Of a DNA stretch of 64,000 nt, positions 1 to 10,587 are shown piece by piece. Below the pieces are notes generated by a model. The model saw nothing but the letters and a program-made list of their open reading frames with translations. It was not told the origin of the DNA and made no database searches. The first letter of the stretch is position 1, and the number at the start of each line of letters is the position of its first letter. A program made the translations under genes and the position numbers. Source of the DNA: Ornithinimicrobium flavum (GTDB lineage: Bacteria > Actinomycetota > Actinomycetes > Actinomycetales > Dermatophilaceae); contig NZ_CP038213.1 in NCBI RefSeq assembly GCF_004526345.1, positions 1,240,001-1,304,000 of the forward strand, read 5' to 3'.

Positions 1-495
1 GAGTGGGGGATGTCCTGGTCCGCCGTCGTGGAGGCGCTCGGCCGGGCGGTCCCGCGCTCCCCGGGCCGGATGCAGGTCACCGACCGCCCCGACGGCGTGA
101 CGGTCATCAACGACGCCTACAACGCCAACCCCGACTCGATGCGGGTCGCCCTGCAGACGCTGGCCGCGATGCGGCGCAGCAGCGGCCGGCTCGTCGTCGC
201 CCTCGGCGGCATGCTGGAGCTGGGGGACGCCTCCGAGGCCGAGCACGCCGGGATCGGCACCCTGGCCGCGGAGCTGGGGATCGACCACCTCGTCGCGGTG
301 GGCGACCTCGCCGCCGCGGCCGCCACCGCATACCTCGCCGCCGGAGGGGTCGCCGCGACCACGGTCGCCGACCGGCACGAGGCCCGGACCGTCCTGGAGG
401 GGATGCTCACCGCCGACGACGTCGTCCTGCTCAAGAGCAGCCGTGACTCCGGGCTGCGCCTGCTGGGTGACGAGCTCGCGGCAGGGGAGGGCTGA
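1..495 (+). CDS. murF: MurF, UDP-MurNAc-tripeptide:D-Ala-D-Ala ligase (C-terminal part)
   Basis: This is the C-terminal part of the ligase that adds D-Ala-D-Ala to the UDP-MurNAc-tripeptide, the last cytoplasmic Mur ligase step. The frame is open from the first base, so the N-terminal and most of the central ATPase domain lie outside the window. The visible part contains the MurF-type stretch [11 protein letters not shown], which belongs to the end of the central domain, followed by a Rossmann-like C-terminal domain with ALGGMLELG and the terminal VLLKSSR motif. The stop overlaps the mraY start in TGATG, so the two are translationally coupled. Position at the head of mraY-murD-ftsW-murG-murC supports the call. 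Confidence 0.95.
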   Translation, partial: EWGMSWSAVVEALGRAVPRSPGRMQVTDRPDGVTVINDAYNANPDSMRVALQTLAAMRRSSGRLVVALGGMLELGDASEAEHAGIGTLAAELGIDHLVAVGDLAAAAATAYLAAGGVAATTVADRHEARTVLEGMLTADDVVLLKSSRDSGLRLLGDELAAGEG

Positions 496-1610
496 TGGTC
501 AACGTCGTCCTCGCCGGCGGGGTCGCGATGCTCGTGGCGCTCTTCGGCACGCCCCTGTTCATCCGGTTCCTCGTGCGCCAGGGCTACGGGCAGTTCATCC
601 GCGACGACGGACCCACCTCCCACCACACCAAGCGCGGCACCCCCACGATGGGCGGCGCGGTCATCATCGCCGCGACGCTGCTGGGCTACGTCGTCTCCCA
701 CCTGCTGCTCATCCTGCTCGACGCGACCGGGATGCTCGAGGTGACCCACAGCCGGTTCACGCTGTCGGCGCTGCTCGTGCTCTTTCTCATCACCGGCCTG
801 GGCTTCATCGGATTCCTCGACGACTACACCAAGATCTCCAAGCAGCGCAGCCTGGGTCTGACCTCGATCGAGAAGCTCGCCGGCCAGACGGTGATCGCGG
901 TGATCTTCGCGCTGCTCGCGCTGCTCGTGACCGGCGACAGCACCCGGGCCCCGGCCTCGACGGCGATCTCGTTCGTCCGCGACACGAGCATCGACCTGGC
1001 CTTCGCCGGCCCGGTGCTGGGCGTGATCCTCTTCATCCTGTGGGCCAACGTCCTCATCGCCGGGGCCTCCAACGGCGTCAACCTCACCGACGGCCTCGAC
1101 GGCCTGGCCACCGGCGCGAGCGTCATGGTCTTCGGCGCCTACACCGTCATCGGCATCTGGCAGTACAACCAGAACTGCCAGCTCGCCCCCGGCCCCAACT
1201 GCTACGACGTGCGCGACGCCCTCGACCTGGCGGTCGTCGCCTGCTCGGTGGCCGGTGCCTGCTTCGGCTTCCTGTGGTGGAACGCTGCGCCGGCGAAGAT
1301 CTTCATGGGCGACACCGGCTCGCTGGCCCTCGGCGGCGGGCTCGCCGGCCTGGCGATCACCACCCACACCGAGCTGCTGCTCGCGGTGCTCGGCGGGCTC
1401 TTCGTCATGATCACCCTGTCGGTCATCATCCAGGTCGCGTCCTTCAAGCTCACGCGTAGACGGGTGTTCCGGATGGCTCCCCTGCAGCACCACTTCGAGC
1501 TGCTCGGCTGGGCCGAGGTGACCATCGTCATCCGCTTCTGGATCGTCGCCGGCATGTGCGTGGCCGTCGGGCTCGCGCTCTTCTACGGCGAGTGGGTGGC
1601 CAACCTGTGA
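495..1610 (+). CDS. mraY: MraY, phospho-MurNAc-pentapeptide translocase
   Basis: This membrane enzyme transfers phospho-MurNAc-pentapeptide to undecaprenyl phosphate to make lipid I. The 371-residue length is typical of the family and the protein is strongly hydrophobic with about ten membrane segments. Family motifs are visible in order: TMGG near residue 51, the DDYTK aspartate pair at 109-110, NLTDGLDGL at 196-204, MGDTGS at 271-276 and the QHHFE histidine motif at 331-335. The ATG overlaps the murF stop by one base. Nothing is unusual in it; it is a normal member of the dcw operon. Confidence 0.98.
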   Translation: MVNVVLAGGVAMLVALFGTPLFIRFLVRQGYGQFIRDDGPTSHHTKRGTPTMGGAVIIAATLLGYVVSHLLLILLDATGMLEVTHSRFTLSALLVLFLITGLGFIGFLDDYTKISKQRSLGLTSIEKLAGQTVIAVIFALLALLVTGDSTRAPASTAISFVRDTSIDLAFAGPVLGVILFILWANVLIAGASNGVNLTDGLDGLATGASVMVFGAYTVIGIWQYNQNCQLAPGPNCYDVRDALDLAVVACSVAGACFGFLWWNAAPAKIFMGDTGSLALGGGLAGLAITTHTELLLAVLGGLFVMITLSVIIQVASFKLTRRRVFRMAPLQHHFELLGWAEVTIVIRFWIVAGMCVAVGLALFYGEWVANL

Positions 1611-3233
1611 CCGCGGCATCCCGACTCGAGACCCTCACCCACGGGACGCCGACTGGGCCGGCCTGCGCGCCCTCGTGACCGGGCTCGGGGTGACCGGCTT
1701 CGCGGTCGCCGACGCCCTCCTGCAGCACGGCGCGGTCGTCACCGTCCTCGACACCGGCAACGCCAGCGAGCGGCAGCAGACCCAGGCCGGCATCCTCGGC
1801 ATCCTCGGCGCCGACGTCCGCCTCGGCCCGGAGCACGTCGCAGGGTGGCCCGTGGCCGGCGAGGGACGTGACAGTGGTTCATCTGGTGAACCACCAGGTG
1901 TCGCTGGTGCGCCCGGTGAACCACCCGGTGTCGCTGGGTCGCCCGGTGACCCGGTGTCACCTCTGGACGTGGACGTCGTGGTCACCTCGCCCGGCTGGAG
2001 CCCCGACCACCCGGTGCTGCGGGCGGCGGCGGAGCGCGGCATACCGGTCTGGAGCGAGGTCGAGCTCGCCTGGCGCCTGCGCCCCCGGGTGGGCGCCGCG
2101 CCGTGGCTGGCGGTCACCGGGACCAACGGCAAGACGACCACCGTGCAGATCCTGGAGATGATCCTGCAGACCGCCGGGCTGCGGGCCATCGCCGTCGGCA
2201 ACGTCGGCACCCCCGTGCTGGACGCCGTGCAGCACCCGGACCCCTACGACGTCATCGCCGTCGAGCTGTCCAGCTTCCAGCTGCACCACACCTACTCCAT
2301 GAGCCCGCTCGCCTCGTGCGTGCTCAACCTCGCGCCGGACCACCTCGACTGGCACGGCTCACTGGAGGGGTATGCCGCGGCCAAGGCCCGCGTCTACGAG
2401 CGCACCCAGGTCGCCTGCGTCTACAACGTCCAGGACGCCCGCACCGAGGCGATGGTGGAGGAGGCCGAGGTCGTGGAGGGCTGCCGGGCGGTCGGCTTCA
2501 CCCTCGGCACGCCCGGGCTGTCGATGGTCGGGCTGGTCGACGACGTGCTCGCCGACCGGGCCTTCGTGGAGGAGCGGCGCACCTCGGCCGCCGAGCTCGG
2601 CACGCTCGCCGACCTGTCCCGCGCGTCCGGCGGGGACGGTTCCACCCCGCCACCCCCGCACCTGGTCGCCGACGCCCTGGCCGCCGCCGCCCTGGCCCGA
2701 GCCGCCGGCATCACCCCGGCCGCCGTCCGGGACGGCCTGCGGGCCTTCCGCACCGACGCCCACCGGACCGCGGTCGTGGCCGAGCGCGGCGGCGTGACCT
2801 GGGTCGACGACTCCAAGGCCACCAACCCGCACGCCGCCCAGGCTGCCCTGCTGGCCTACCCGCACGTCGTGTGGGTCGCCGGCGGCCAGCTCAAGGGCGC
2901 CGACGTCGACGAGCTCGTCGCCGACGTCGCGGGAAGGCTGCGGGCCGTGGTGCTGCTCGGCGCCGACCGCGGGCGGATCGCCGAGGCGCTCGCCCGACAC
3001 GCGCCGGATGTCCCCGTGGAAGACGTCGGCGTCGCCGACCATGGGGACATGCTGGCTCTGCAGGGGTTGATGGACGACGTGGTCGCGCGGGCCGCGGCGC
3101 TCGCCCGCCCCGGTGACGTGGTGCTCCTGGCTCCCGCCGCGGCCAGCCTCGACATGTTCCCCAGCTACGGCAGCCGCGGCGACGTCTTCGCCGCGGCGGT
3201 GCGCCGGCACCTCGGGGTGAGCGGGGAGGGGTC

Positions 3234-3237
<4 letters not shown>
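1607..3237 (+). CDS. murD: MurD, UDP-MurNAc-L-Ala:D-Glu ligase, with an apparent N-terminal frameshift
   Basis: MurD adds D-glutamate to UDP-MurNAc-L-Ala in the cytoplasm. The main frame shows the N-terminal nucleotide-fold glycines (TGLGVTG), the ATP-binding GTNGKTTT (about residue 150 counted from base 1675) and a normal C-terminal domain. No start codon in this frame lies near the mraY stop. A GTG at 1607 overlaps that stop and opens a different frame, which reads like a MurD N-terminus until about base 1640. One extra C in CACGGGAC would join it to the downstream [11 protein letters not shown] stretch, so a single-base deletion is inferred; otherwise GTG 1675 would give an N-terminally short protein. 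Residues about 71-95 form a Gly/Pro-rich insert not expected in the family. The stop overlaps ftsW. Confidence 0.93.
1885..1960 (+). repeat. 30-bp tandem repeat encoding a collagen-like insert in MurD
   Basis: Two 30-bp units (1885-1914 and 1915-1944) and part of a third encode [20 protein letters not shown] and GDP-VSP. The units differ at few positions, which points to recent tandem duplication. The insert falls in a surface region of the MurD N-terminal domain, before the conserved VVVTSPG strand. No function for it is known to me. Confidence 0.85.
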
Positions 3238-4732
<1,495 letters not shown>

Positions 4733-4736
<4 letters not shown>

Positions 4737-5839
4737 CCGCACCCCTGTCCGTCGTGCTCGCCGGGGGCGGCACGGCCGGTCACGTCAACCCCCTCCTGGC
4801 CACGGCCGACGCGCTGCGCCGACGCCTACCCGACGTGCGGATCATCGTCCTCGGCACCGCGGAGGGCCTGGAGACCCGACTGGTGCCCGAGCGCGGCTAC
4901 GACCTCACCCTGGTGCCCAAGGTGCCCTTCCCCCGTCGCCCTGGTGCCGCGGCGCTGCGCTTCCCCGGCAACCTCGGCCGGGCCGTCGCGGCGGCCGCCA
5001 CCGCCATCCGCGACATCGACGCCGACGTGGTCGTTGGCTTCGGCGGCTACGTCGCGACCCCGGCCTACCTCGCGGCCCGTCGCGCCGGGGTGCCGATCGT
5101 CATCCACGAGCAGAACGCCCGCGCCGGGCTGGCCAACCGGCTCGGCGCCCGCTTCACCCGGCGGGTCGCCACGACCTTCGCCAGCACCCGCCTGCCGCAC
5201 TCCACGCTGGTCGGTCTGCCGCTGCGCGCGGAGATCCGCGACCTGGACCGGGCGGCCACCCGCGAGCAGGCCCGCGCGCACTTCGGCCTCGAGGCCGACC
5301 GGCCCACCCTGCTCGTCTCGGGCGGCTCGCTCGGCGCCCAGCGGCTCAACGAGGCCTTCGCCGCCGCAGGCACCGACCTGCTGGCCGCCGGGGTGCAGGT
5401 GCTGCATCTCACCGGGGCCGGTAAGGAGGTCGAGGCACCAGCGCCCGCGGCCGACGGCACCCGCTACGTCGCGCTCGCCTACACCGACCGGATGGACCTC
5501 GCCTACGCCGCCGCCGACCTCGCCGTCTGCCGGGCCGGCGCCGGCACCGTGTGCGAGCTCGCCGCGGTCGGCCTGCCCGCGGTCTACGTCCCGCTGCCCA
5601 TCGGCAACGGCGAGCAGCGCCTCAACGCCGCCGACCTCGTCGCCGCCGGCGGCGGGCGGCTGGTCGAGGACGCCGCGGTGAGCGCCGACTGGGTGCGGGC
5701 GGACGTCATACCGCTGGTCACCGACCCGACCACCCTCGGGCGGATGGCGCAGGCCGCCGCCGCCCACGGGGTGCGCGACGCCGACGACCGGCTCGTCGAC
5801 CTCGTGCTCGAGGCGGCCGCGCGCCCCGGGGACGGGTGA
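4733..5839 (+). CDS. murG: MurG, lipid II synthase (GlcNAc transferase)
   Basis: MurG transfers GlcNAc to lipid I on the inner membrane face, making lipid II. The protein of 368 residues has the GT-B N-terminal glycine motif GGGTAGH (residues 11-17), the HEQN motif in the N-domain, GGSLGAQ in the linker and a donor-binding segment CRAGAGTVCELAAVGLP followed by NGEQRLNA. GTG 4733 overlaps the ftsW stop (GTGA) and is preferred over the far upstream continuation of the same frame because it places the glycine motif at the expected distance. The stop overlaps murC. Confidence 0.97.
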
Positions 5840-7332
5840 GCGCCGTGGCCGCACCCCGCTTCGACTTCACCGCCCCCGTGCCGCCCGCCGACGAGCTCGG
5901 CGCGGTGCACCTCATCGCGATCGGCGGCTCCGGCGTGTCCGGGGTGGCCCGGATGTTCCTGGCCCGCGGGGTCGAGGTCTCCGGCTCCGACCGCGCCGAC
6001 AGCCCCACCCTGCGCGCCCTCGAGGCGGTCGGCGCCCGCGTCCACGTCGGGCACGACGCCGCCCACCTGGGGCGGGCGCAGACGGTGATCATCTCCGGGG
6101 CCATCCCGGAGGACAACCCCGAGCTCGCCGCCGCCCGCGCCGCCGGGCTGCGCGTGCTGCACCGCGCCCAGGGGATCGCCGCCCTGCTCCACGGTCGCGA
6201 CGCGCTGGCCGTGGCCGGCGCCAACGGCAAGACCACCACCAGCGCCCTGCTCACGACGGCCCTGCTCGCGGCCGGGGTCGGGCCCGGCTACGTCGTCGGC
6301 GCGCCCCTGGCCGCCACCGGTGCCAGCGCCGACCCGGGTGCCGCCGGTGCCCCCGTCGTCGTCGAGGCCGACGAGAGCGATGGCAGCTTCCTCGCCTACC
6401 ACCCGCGGGTCGCGGTCGTCACCAACGTCCAGCCCGACCACCTCGACTTCTGGGGCGACGTCGAGGCCGTCGAGCAGGCGTACCTCGACTTCGCCCGCAC
6501 CATCGGCCCCGGCGGGCTGCTCGTCACCTCCGCGGACGACCCGGGCGCGGCCCGGCTCGCCGAGCGGGCCGGGGCCGAGGGGATCACCGTGGTGCGGTGG
6601 GGCGGCGAGGGGGCCGACGCGGTGCTCACCGACGTCCGCAGCGAGGGTATGCGGTCCGCCGGCACCCTGACCTTCGCCCGCGACCTCGGCCCGGTCCCTG
6701 CGGGCACGAGCGTGCGGGTGGAGGTGCCGGTGCCGGGGGAGCACAACGTGCACAACGCCGTCGCCGCGCTGCTCGCGGCGGTCGTGGGGCTGGGGCTGTC
6801 GCTCGAGCCGGTGCTGGCCGGGTTGGCCGGGTTCGCCGGGGCGCACCGACGCTTCGAGCGGGTCGGCCGGTCCCGGGACGGGGTCGAGGTGGTCGACGAC
6901 TACGCGCACAACGCGCCGAAGGTGGCCGCGGTGGTCCGGGCCGCCCGCAGCGCGGCGGCCGGGCGACGGCTGGTCGTCGCCTTCCAGCCGCACCTGTTCT
7001 CCCGCACCCGGGACTTCGCCCAGGGCTTCGCCGACGGTCTCGCCGCAGCCGACGTGGTCGTGCTCGTGCCGGTCTACGGCGCCCGCGAGACGCAGGAGCA
7101 GTTCCCGGCGGTGACCTCCGGTCTGCTGGCCGGGCTGCTGCGGGACCGGGCCGACGCGCCGGAGGTGCACGAGGTCGGGTCGCTGGCGGAGACCGCACCC
7201 GCCCTGGCCGAGCTGGTGAGCGGGACCGACGACCTGGTCGTCACCGTCGGCGCCGGCGACATCACCGGTGTCGGTCCGGCGCTGCTCAGCCTGCTGGATG
7301 GACCGTCGAGCGCAGGAGGGACCGACCGATGA
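5836..7332 (+). CDS. murC: MurC, UDP-MurNAc:L-alanine ligase
   Basis: MurC adds the first amino acid, L-Ala, to UDP-MurNAc. The 498-residue product has the N-terminal IGGSGVSG glycine loop near residue 30, the ATP-binding AGANGKTTT at 127-135, the VEADESDGS strand, and DDYAHN plus QPHLFSRT in the C-terminal domain. The P-loop reads ANGKTTT rather than the more common THGKTTT, a mild variant. GTG 5836 overlaps the murG stop and fits the family length; a second GTG three codons on is an alternative. The stop overlaps the ftsQ start. Confidence 0.97.
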   Translation: MSAVAAPRFDFTAPVPPADELGAVHLIAIGGSGVSGVARMFLARGVEVSGSDRADSPTLRALEAVGARVHVGHDAAHLGRAQTVIISGAIPEDNPELAAARAAGLRVLHRAQGIAALLHGRDALAVAGANGKTTTSALLTTALLAAGVGPGYVVGAPLAATGASADPGAAGAPVVVEADESDGSFLAYHPRVAVVTNVQPDHLDFWGDVEAVEQAYLDFARTIGPGGLLVTSADDPGAARLAERAGAEGITVVRWGGEGADAVLTDVRSEGMRSAGTLTFARDLGPVPAGTSVRVEVPVPGEHNVHNAVAALLAAVVGLGLSLEPVLAGLAGFAGAHRRFERVGRSRDGVEVVDDYAHNAPKVAAVVRAARSAAAGRRLVVAFQPHLFSRTRDFAQGFADGLAAADVVVLVPVYGARETQEQFPAVTSGLLAGLLRDRADAPEVHEVGSLAETAPALAELVSGTDDLVVTVGAGDITGVGPALLSLLDGPSSAGGTDR

Positions 7333-8195
7333 GCAGGGGAGCGACGATGACGCGTGCCGCACGGGGTGCCACGCCCGCGTCCACCGGCCCGACGCGGCCG
7401 GGATGGCTGGGGCGGCTGCATCCGGGTGCCCGGAAGGGCGCTCCGCGGGGTGCGTGGGGCGGGAACCGCCGGGCCAACGTGCGCGCCCTGCTGCTGTGGA
7501 GCTCGCTCGTCCTGGCCCTGGCGGCGGGGATGGTCTTCCTCTTCTACTTCTCCGCGGCCTTCGTCGTGAAGGACCTCACCGTCACCGGCGGCCGTGAGCA
7601 GGTGCGGGTCGAGGCCGAGCTGCTCGCGCAGATCCCGAACGGTCGGCCGCTGGCGCGCGTGTCCGAGGCGCGGGTGCGCGAGCGCGTCCTGGCCGACCCG
7701 CGGATCTCCGGCGTCACCCTCGAGCGGGAGTGGCCCTCCTCGGTGATCCTGCAGATCACCGAGCGCGACCCGGTCGTGGCGCTGCGCGGCGGCGGGGAGA
7801 CCTGGCTGGCCGACGCCGGCGGGAAGGTCTTCGAGCAGGTGGAGCAGCCCAGCCGCCGCCTGCCGCTCATCACCGTGCAGGGCACGCCCCCCGCGGAGCT
7901 CGCCCCGACGACGGTCCACGGCCTGGCCGAGCTGTGGCGGCTGCGGCCGGACCCGGCCGTCCTGGAGGGGCGCCTGGGCGCGCCGCGGGTGGCGCACGAC
8001 GGCGAGGTGACCATGAAGCTCGACCAGGTCACGCTCGAGTGGGGGCTGCCCGAGGACAACACGAAGAAGTGGCAGGTCGTGCAGGCCCTTATCGGGCAGG
8101 AGGCGGTCGACCCTCAGGGGGCCGCTCCGCTCCGGATCAACCTGCGCAACCCCGACGCCCCGGTCGTCGCGGGTCTGCCCGAGAAGACCGACTGA
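7329..8195 (+). CDS. ftsQ: FtsQ, POTRA-domain cell division protein
   Basis: FtsQ is a bitopic membrane protein that links early and late divisome proteins. The product of 288 residues has a basic, low-complexity cytoplasmic tail of about 55 residues, one membrane helix at about 57-78 (LLLWSSLVLALAAGMVFLF) and a periplasmic-side POTRA domain starting at VKDLTVTG, followed by the FtsQ beta domain. The ATG overlaps the murC stop; another in-frame ATG seven codons later is possible. As in other actinobacteria there is no ftsA between ftsQ and ftsZ. Confidence 0.95.
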   Translation: MSRGATMTRAARGATPASTGPTRPGWLGRLHPGARKGAPRGAWGGNRRANVRALLLWSSLVLALAAGMVFLFYFSAAFVVKDLTVTGGREQVRVEAELLAQIPNGRPLARVSEARVRERVLADPRISGVTLEREWPSSVILQITERDPVVALRGGGETWLADAGGKVFEQVEQPSRRLPLITVQGTPPAELAPTTVHGLAELWRLRPDPAVLEGRLGAPRVAHDGEVTMKLDQVTLEWGLPEDNTKKWQVVQALIGQEAVDPQGAAPLRINLRNPDAPVVAGLPEKTD

Positions 8196-8320
8196 GGGCG
8201 GGACCGCATACCCGTCTCTCGACCTGAGGTTGAGATTGACGGTCGAGGGTGGTTGAGGACTCCCCACGTATGCTCACCACACACCGCAGCACAGTTCTCC
8301 CAGTCCCTGAAAGGTCCAAC

Positions 8321-9604
8321 GTGTCCGCAGCGCAGAACTACCTGGCCGTCATCAAGGTCGTCGGCATCGGAGGTGGTGGTGTCAACGCCATCAACCGGAT
8401 GATCGAGGTCGGCCTCAAGGGTGTCGAGTTCATCGCCATCAACACCGACGCCCAGGCCCTGCTGATGAGCGACGCCGACGTCAAGCTCGACGTGGGCCGC
8501 GAGCTGACCCGCGGCCTCGGTGCGGGCGCCGACCCCGAGGTCGGCCGCCGGGCGGCGGAGGACCACACCGAGGAGATCGAGGAGGCGCTGCGCGGTGCCG
8601 ACATGGTCTTCGTCACCGCGGGTGAGGGTGGCGGCACGGGCACCGGCGGCGCGCCGGTCGTCGCGAAGATCGCCAAGTCGCTGGGGGCGCTCACCATCGG
8701 TGTCGTGACCCGCCCGTTCACCTTCGAGGGCCGCCGGCGCGCCAACCAGGCCGAGACCGGCATCGCGAGCCTGCGCGACGAGGTCGACACCCTCATCGTC
8801 ATCCCGAACGACCGGCTGCTGTCGATCTCGGACCGCTCGGTCTCCATGCTTGACGCCTTCCGCAGCGCCGACCAGGTCCTGCTCTCCGGTGTTCAGGGGA
8901 TCACCGACCTCATCACCACCCCCGGCCTGATCAACCTCGACTTCGCCGACGTGAAGTCGGTCATGCAGGGCGCCGGCTCGGCTCTCATGGGCATCGGCTC
9001 CGCCCGCGGCGAGGACCGTGCGGTCCAGGCTGCCGAGCTCGCGATCTCGAGCCCCCTGCTGGAGGCGAGCATCGAGGGCGCCCACGGCGTGCTGCTCTCG
9101 GTGCAGGGTGGCAGCGACCTCGGCCTCTTCGAGATCAACGAGGCCGCCCGCCTGGTGCAGGAGGCCGCACACCCCGAGGCCAACATCATCTTCGGCGCGG
9201 TCATCGACGACTCCCTCGGCGACGAGGTGCGCGTCACCGTCATCGCCGCCGGCTTCGACGGCGGCGCGCCGCAGACCCGCTCCGACGAGCGCGCGCTCGG
9301 TCAGGTGCAGGGCCGCCCGCAGCAGGGTCAGCGCCCCGTCGGCGCCCCCGGCAACGGCGGCGGCCAGCAGGGGATGCCCCAGGGCGCCGCCCCGGCCCAG
9401 TCGCAGCAGCACAGCACCCAGCCCGTCCAGCAGCAGCCGACCCAGCAGGCCCCAGCCCAGGTCCCGCAGCAGCAGCCCGCCCAGGCGGTGCCGCAGCAGC
9501 AGCCCGCGGCCCCGACCCAGCAGCGCCCCCCGGTGCAGCAGCCCCCGCGCCAGGTCATTTTCGAGGACGGCGACGACCTCGACGTGCCCGACTTCCTCAA
9601 GTAG
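8321..9604 (+). CDS. ftsZ: FtsZ, tubulin-like division GTPase
   Basis: FtsZ polymerises into the cytokinetic ring. The 427-residue protein has the N-terminal [11 protein letters not shown] loop, the tubulin signature GGGTGTG at 103-109 and a GTPase core to about residue 315. It ends with a Gln/Pro-rich linker of about 80 residues and the C-terminal peptide [10 protein letters not shown] that binds SepF and FtsW partners. GTG 8321 is chosen because GAAAGG lies just upstream and the product begins at the family position; a GTG at 8249 in the same frame would add 24 unconserved residues. It is separated from ftsQ by 125 bases, room for its own promoter, though I could not fix convincing -35/-10 boxes there. 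Confidence 0.98.
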   Translation: MSAAQNYLAVIKVVGIGGGGVNAINRMIEVGLKGVEFIAINTDAQALLMSDADVKLDVGRELTRGLGAGADPEVGRRAAEDHTEEIEEALRGADMVFVTAGEGGGTGTGGAPVVAKIAKSLGALTIGVVTRPFTFEGRRRANQAETGIASLRDEVDTLIVIPNDRLLSISDRSVSMLDAFRSADQVLLSGVQGITDLITTPGLINLDFADVKSVMQGAGSALMGIGSARGEDRAVQAAELAISSPLLEASIEGAHGVLLSVQGGSDLGLFEINEAARLVQEAAHPEANIIFGAVIDDSLGDEVRVTVIAAGFDGGAPQTRSDERALGQVQGRPQQGQRPVGAPGNGGGQQGMPQGAAPAQSQQHSTQPVQQQPTQQAPAQVPQQQPAQAVPQQQPAAPTQQRPPVQQPPRQVIFEDGDDLDVPDFLK

Positions 9605-9617
9605 CAGACCCTCCCCG

Positions 9618-9660
9618 GCGGGCAGGTCCCGGCCTCAGCACGAGGCCGCGACCTGCCCGC
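9618..9660 (+). terminator. Hairpin terminator downstream of ftsZ
   Basis: Perfect 11-bp arms at 9618-9628 and 9650-9660 (GCGGGCAGGTC and its complement) enclose a second 6-bp stem GGCCTC/GAGGCC. It lies 13 bases after the ftsZ stop. There is no T-tract, which is usual for actinobacterial terminators. It would separate ftsZ from the pilus genes. Confidence 0.65.
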
Positions 9661-9913
9661 TGTCGTTGGTAAAGGGGAGGTAAAGCGGGGGTATAGAGCC
9701 CGCATAGAGACCTCGCCCCTTGAGTGGTTCAAGTGTGTAGCGGGATGTGACGGTGTTCACTACCGCCGGGTATTGCGCTCTCCGGAGTCTGGGTGCATCC
9801 TGAATGCGGCTGGGAGAGAGGGGTACTCCCAGAACCCGGCCGCCTGTCCCAACCAACCCGTGTGCAAGGGCGCCCCGGCCGGGGAGCCAGCAACTTCGCA
9901 GAAAGGCCATCTC
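9661..9913 (+). promoter_or_regulatory. Long non-coding leader of the pilin gene with a structured element (9806-9843)
   Basis: The 309 bases between ftsZ and flp contain no credible gene. After the ftsZ hairpin the sequence is less GC-rich and must hold the pilin promoter. At 9810-9816 and 9826-9832 lies a 7-bp stem (CTGGGAG/CTCCCAG) with a purine-rich 9-base loop, embedded in an outer GCGGC/GCCGC pair (9806-9810, 9839-9843; position 9810 can pair only once). A ribosome binding site GAAAGG at 9901-9906 decides the pilin start. No known riboswitch consensus was recognised; an untranslated leader affecting pilin mRNA stability or translation is inference. Confidence 0.45.
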
Positions 9914-10123
9914 ATGGCTGCCATCTTCTACACCCTCGCCACCCTGAAGGCTCGCCTCGTCGAGGCCGACAAGGAGCGCGGCGCCACCGCCGTCGAGTAC
10001 GGCATCATGGTCGCCGCTATCGCGGCTGTCATCATCGGCATTGTGTTCACCATCGGGGAAGACCTGCTTGCGGTGTTCACGGACGTCTCAGGCCGGCTTG
10101 GTGGTGTCGCAGAGACCGAGTGA
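9914..10123 (+). CDS. flp: Flp-family type IVb pilin
   Basis: This 69-residue product is the major subunit of a Flp/Tad pilus. It has a short hydrophilic leader ending ERG, then ATAVEYG and a hydrophobic helix rich in Ala/Ile/Val. Cleavage by prepilin peptidase after that Gly would place Glu at position +5 of the mature pilin, as the family requires. ATG 9914 is chosen for the GAAAGG site eight bases upstream. A strong hairpin follows the stop. No prepilin peptidase gene (tadV/cpaA) is present in the window, so it must lie elsewhere. Confidence 0.93.
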   Translation: MAAIFYTLATLKARLVEADKERGATAVEYGIMVAAIAAVIIGIVFTIGEDLLAVFTDVSGRLGGVAETE

Positions 10124-10138
10124 CGAGCAGTCCCATCG

Positions 10139-10164
10139 CCCGGTCAGTCTCCGGACTGACCGGG
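10139..10164 (+). terminator. Intercistronic stem-loop between flp and tadE
   Basis: A perfect 11-bp stem (10139-10149 with 10154-10164, CCCGGTCAGTC and its complement) closes a TCCG tetraloop 15 bases after the flp stop. It is followed by CCCTTTG. It probably stops or protects most pilin transcripts so that the pilin is made in excess over the downstream minor proteins; that role is inference. Confidence 0.7.
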
Positions 10165-10188
10165 CACGTCCCTTTGAGAGGACAAGCA

Positions 10189-10587
10189 GTGGTCAAGAAC
10201 CGCCCTGATAGGGAGCGTGGTGCCGCCGCCGTGGAGTTCGCTCTCGTGGCGATGCTTCTTGTCACCCTCCTCATGGGCGTCATGGAGTTCGGGCGCCTGT
10301 GGGCCATCCAGGGAAGTCTGGCCCAGGCGGCCCGGGACGCGGCGAGAACGGCGGCCATCACTGATAGTGATACGCATGGGGCAACCAAGTTCGGAGAAGT
10401 TTTTTGGGCCATCGCTCCTCTCGACGATGATTCACTCACGGGTTCCACCCCGGTTCGATCCGGAACGCCGGGAGAAGAGTCCTGTCGCTGGACCGTAGAG
10501 GTGACCTACACGACGAAGGCCATGACTGGCTTCTGGCCAGGCAACATCCCGATCAGAGCCCAGGGGGCGATGAGATGCAACGGCTAA
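10189..10587 (+). CDS. tadE: TadE-like minor pilin
   Basis: A 132-residue pseudopilin of the TadE family, expected to be processed by prepilin peptidase and to join or prime the Flp pilus. After a short basic leader come ERG and AAAVEFALV with a hydrophobic helix to about residue 40 (LLVTLLMGVMEFGRLW), the TadE signature. The rest is a small extracytoplasmic domain. GTG 10189 is chosen because GAGAGGA lies just upstream; a GTG overlapping the flp stop would put 23 residues, including the hairpin, inside the gene. Codon use is visibly less GC-rich than in the flanking dcw genes. The 3' end overlaps the next gene by 13 bases. Confidence 0.85.
   Translation: MVKNRPDRERGAAAVEFALVAMLLVTLLMGVMEFGRLWAIQGSLAQAARDAARTAAITDSDTHGATKFGEVFWAIAPLDDDSLTGSTPVRSGTPGEESCRWTVEVTYTTKAMTGFWPGNIPIRAQGAMRCNG

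Noticed and set aside
117..1619. Long open frame on the minus strand opposite murF and mraY
   Set aside because: It is an antisense shadow of very GC-rich coding DNA; its product is Asp/Glu/Arg/Gly-rich without motifs, while the plus-strand genes are certain.
1885..1960. CRISPR or mobile-element repeat in murD
   Set aside because: The units are contiguous, keep the reading frame and encode a regular Gly-x-x-Pro pattern, so they are part of the protein.
8196..8320. ftsZ promoter with TTGACG (8236) and TATGCT (8269)
   Set aside because: The boxes are 27 bases apart, too far for a standard promoter; no better pair was seen.
9661..9913. Cyclic di-GMP (GEMM) riboswitch before flp
   Set aside because: The conserved CACGCACAGGGCAAACC-like core and tetraloop receptor are not present.
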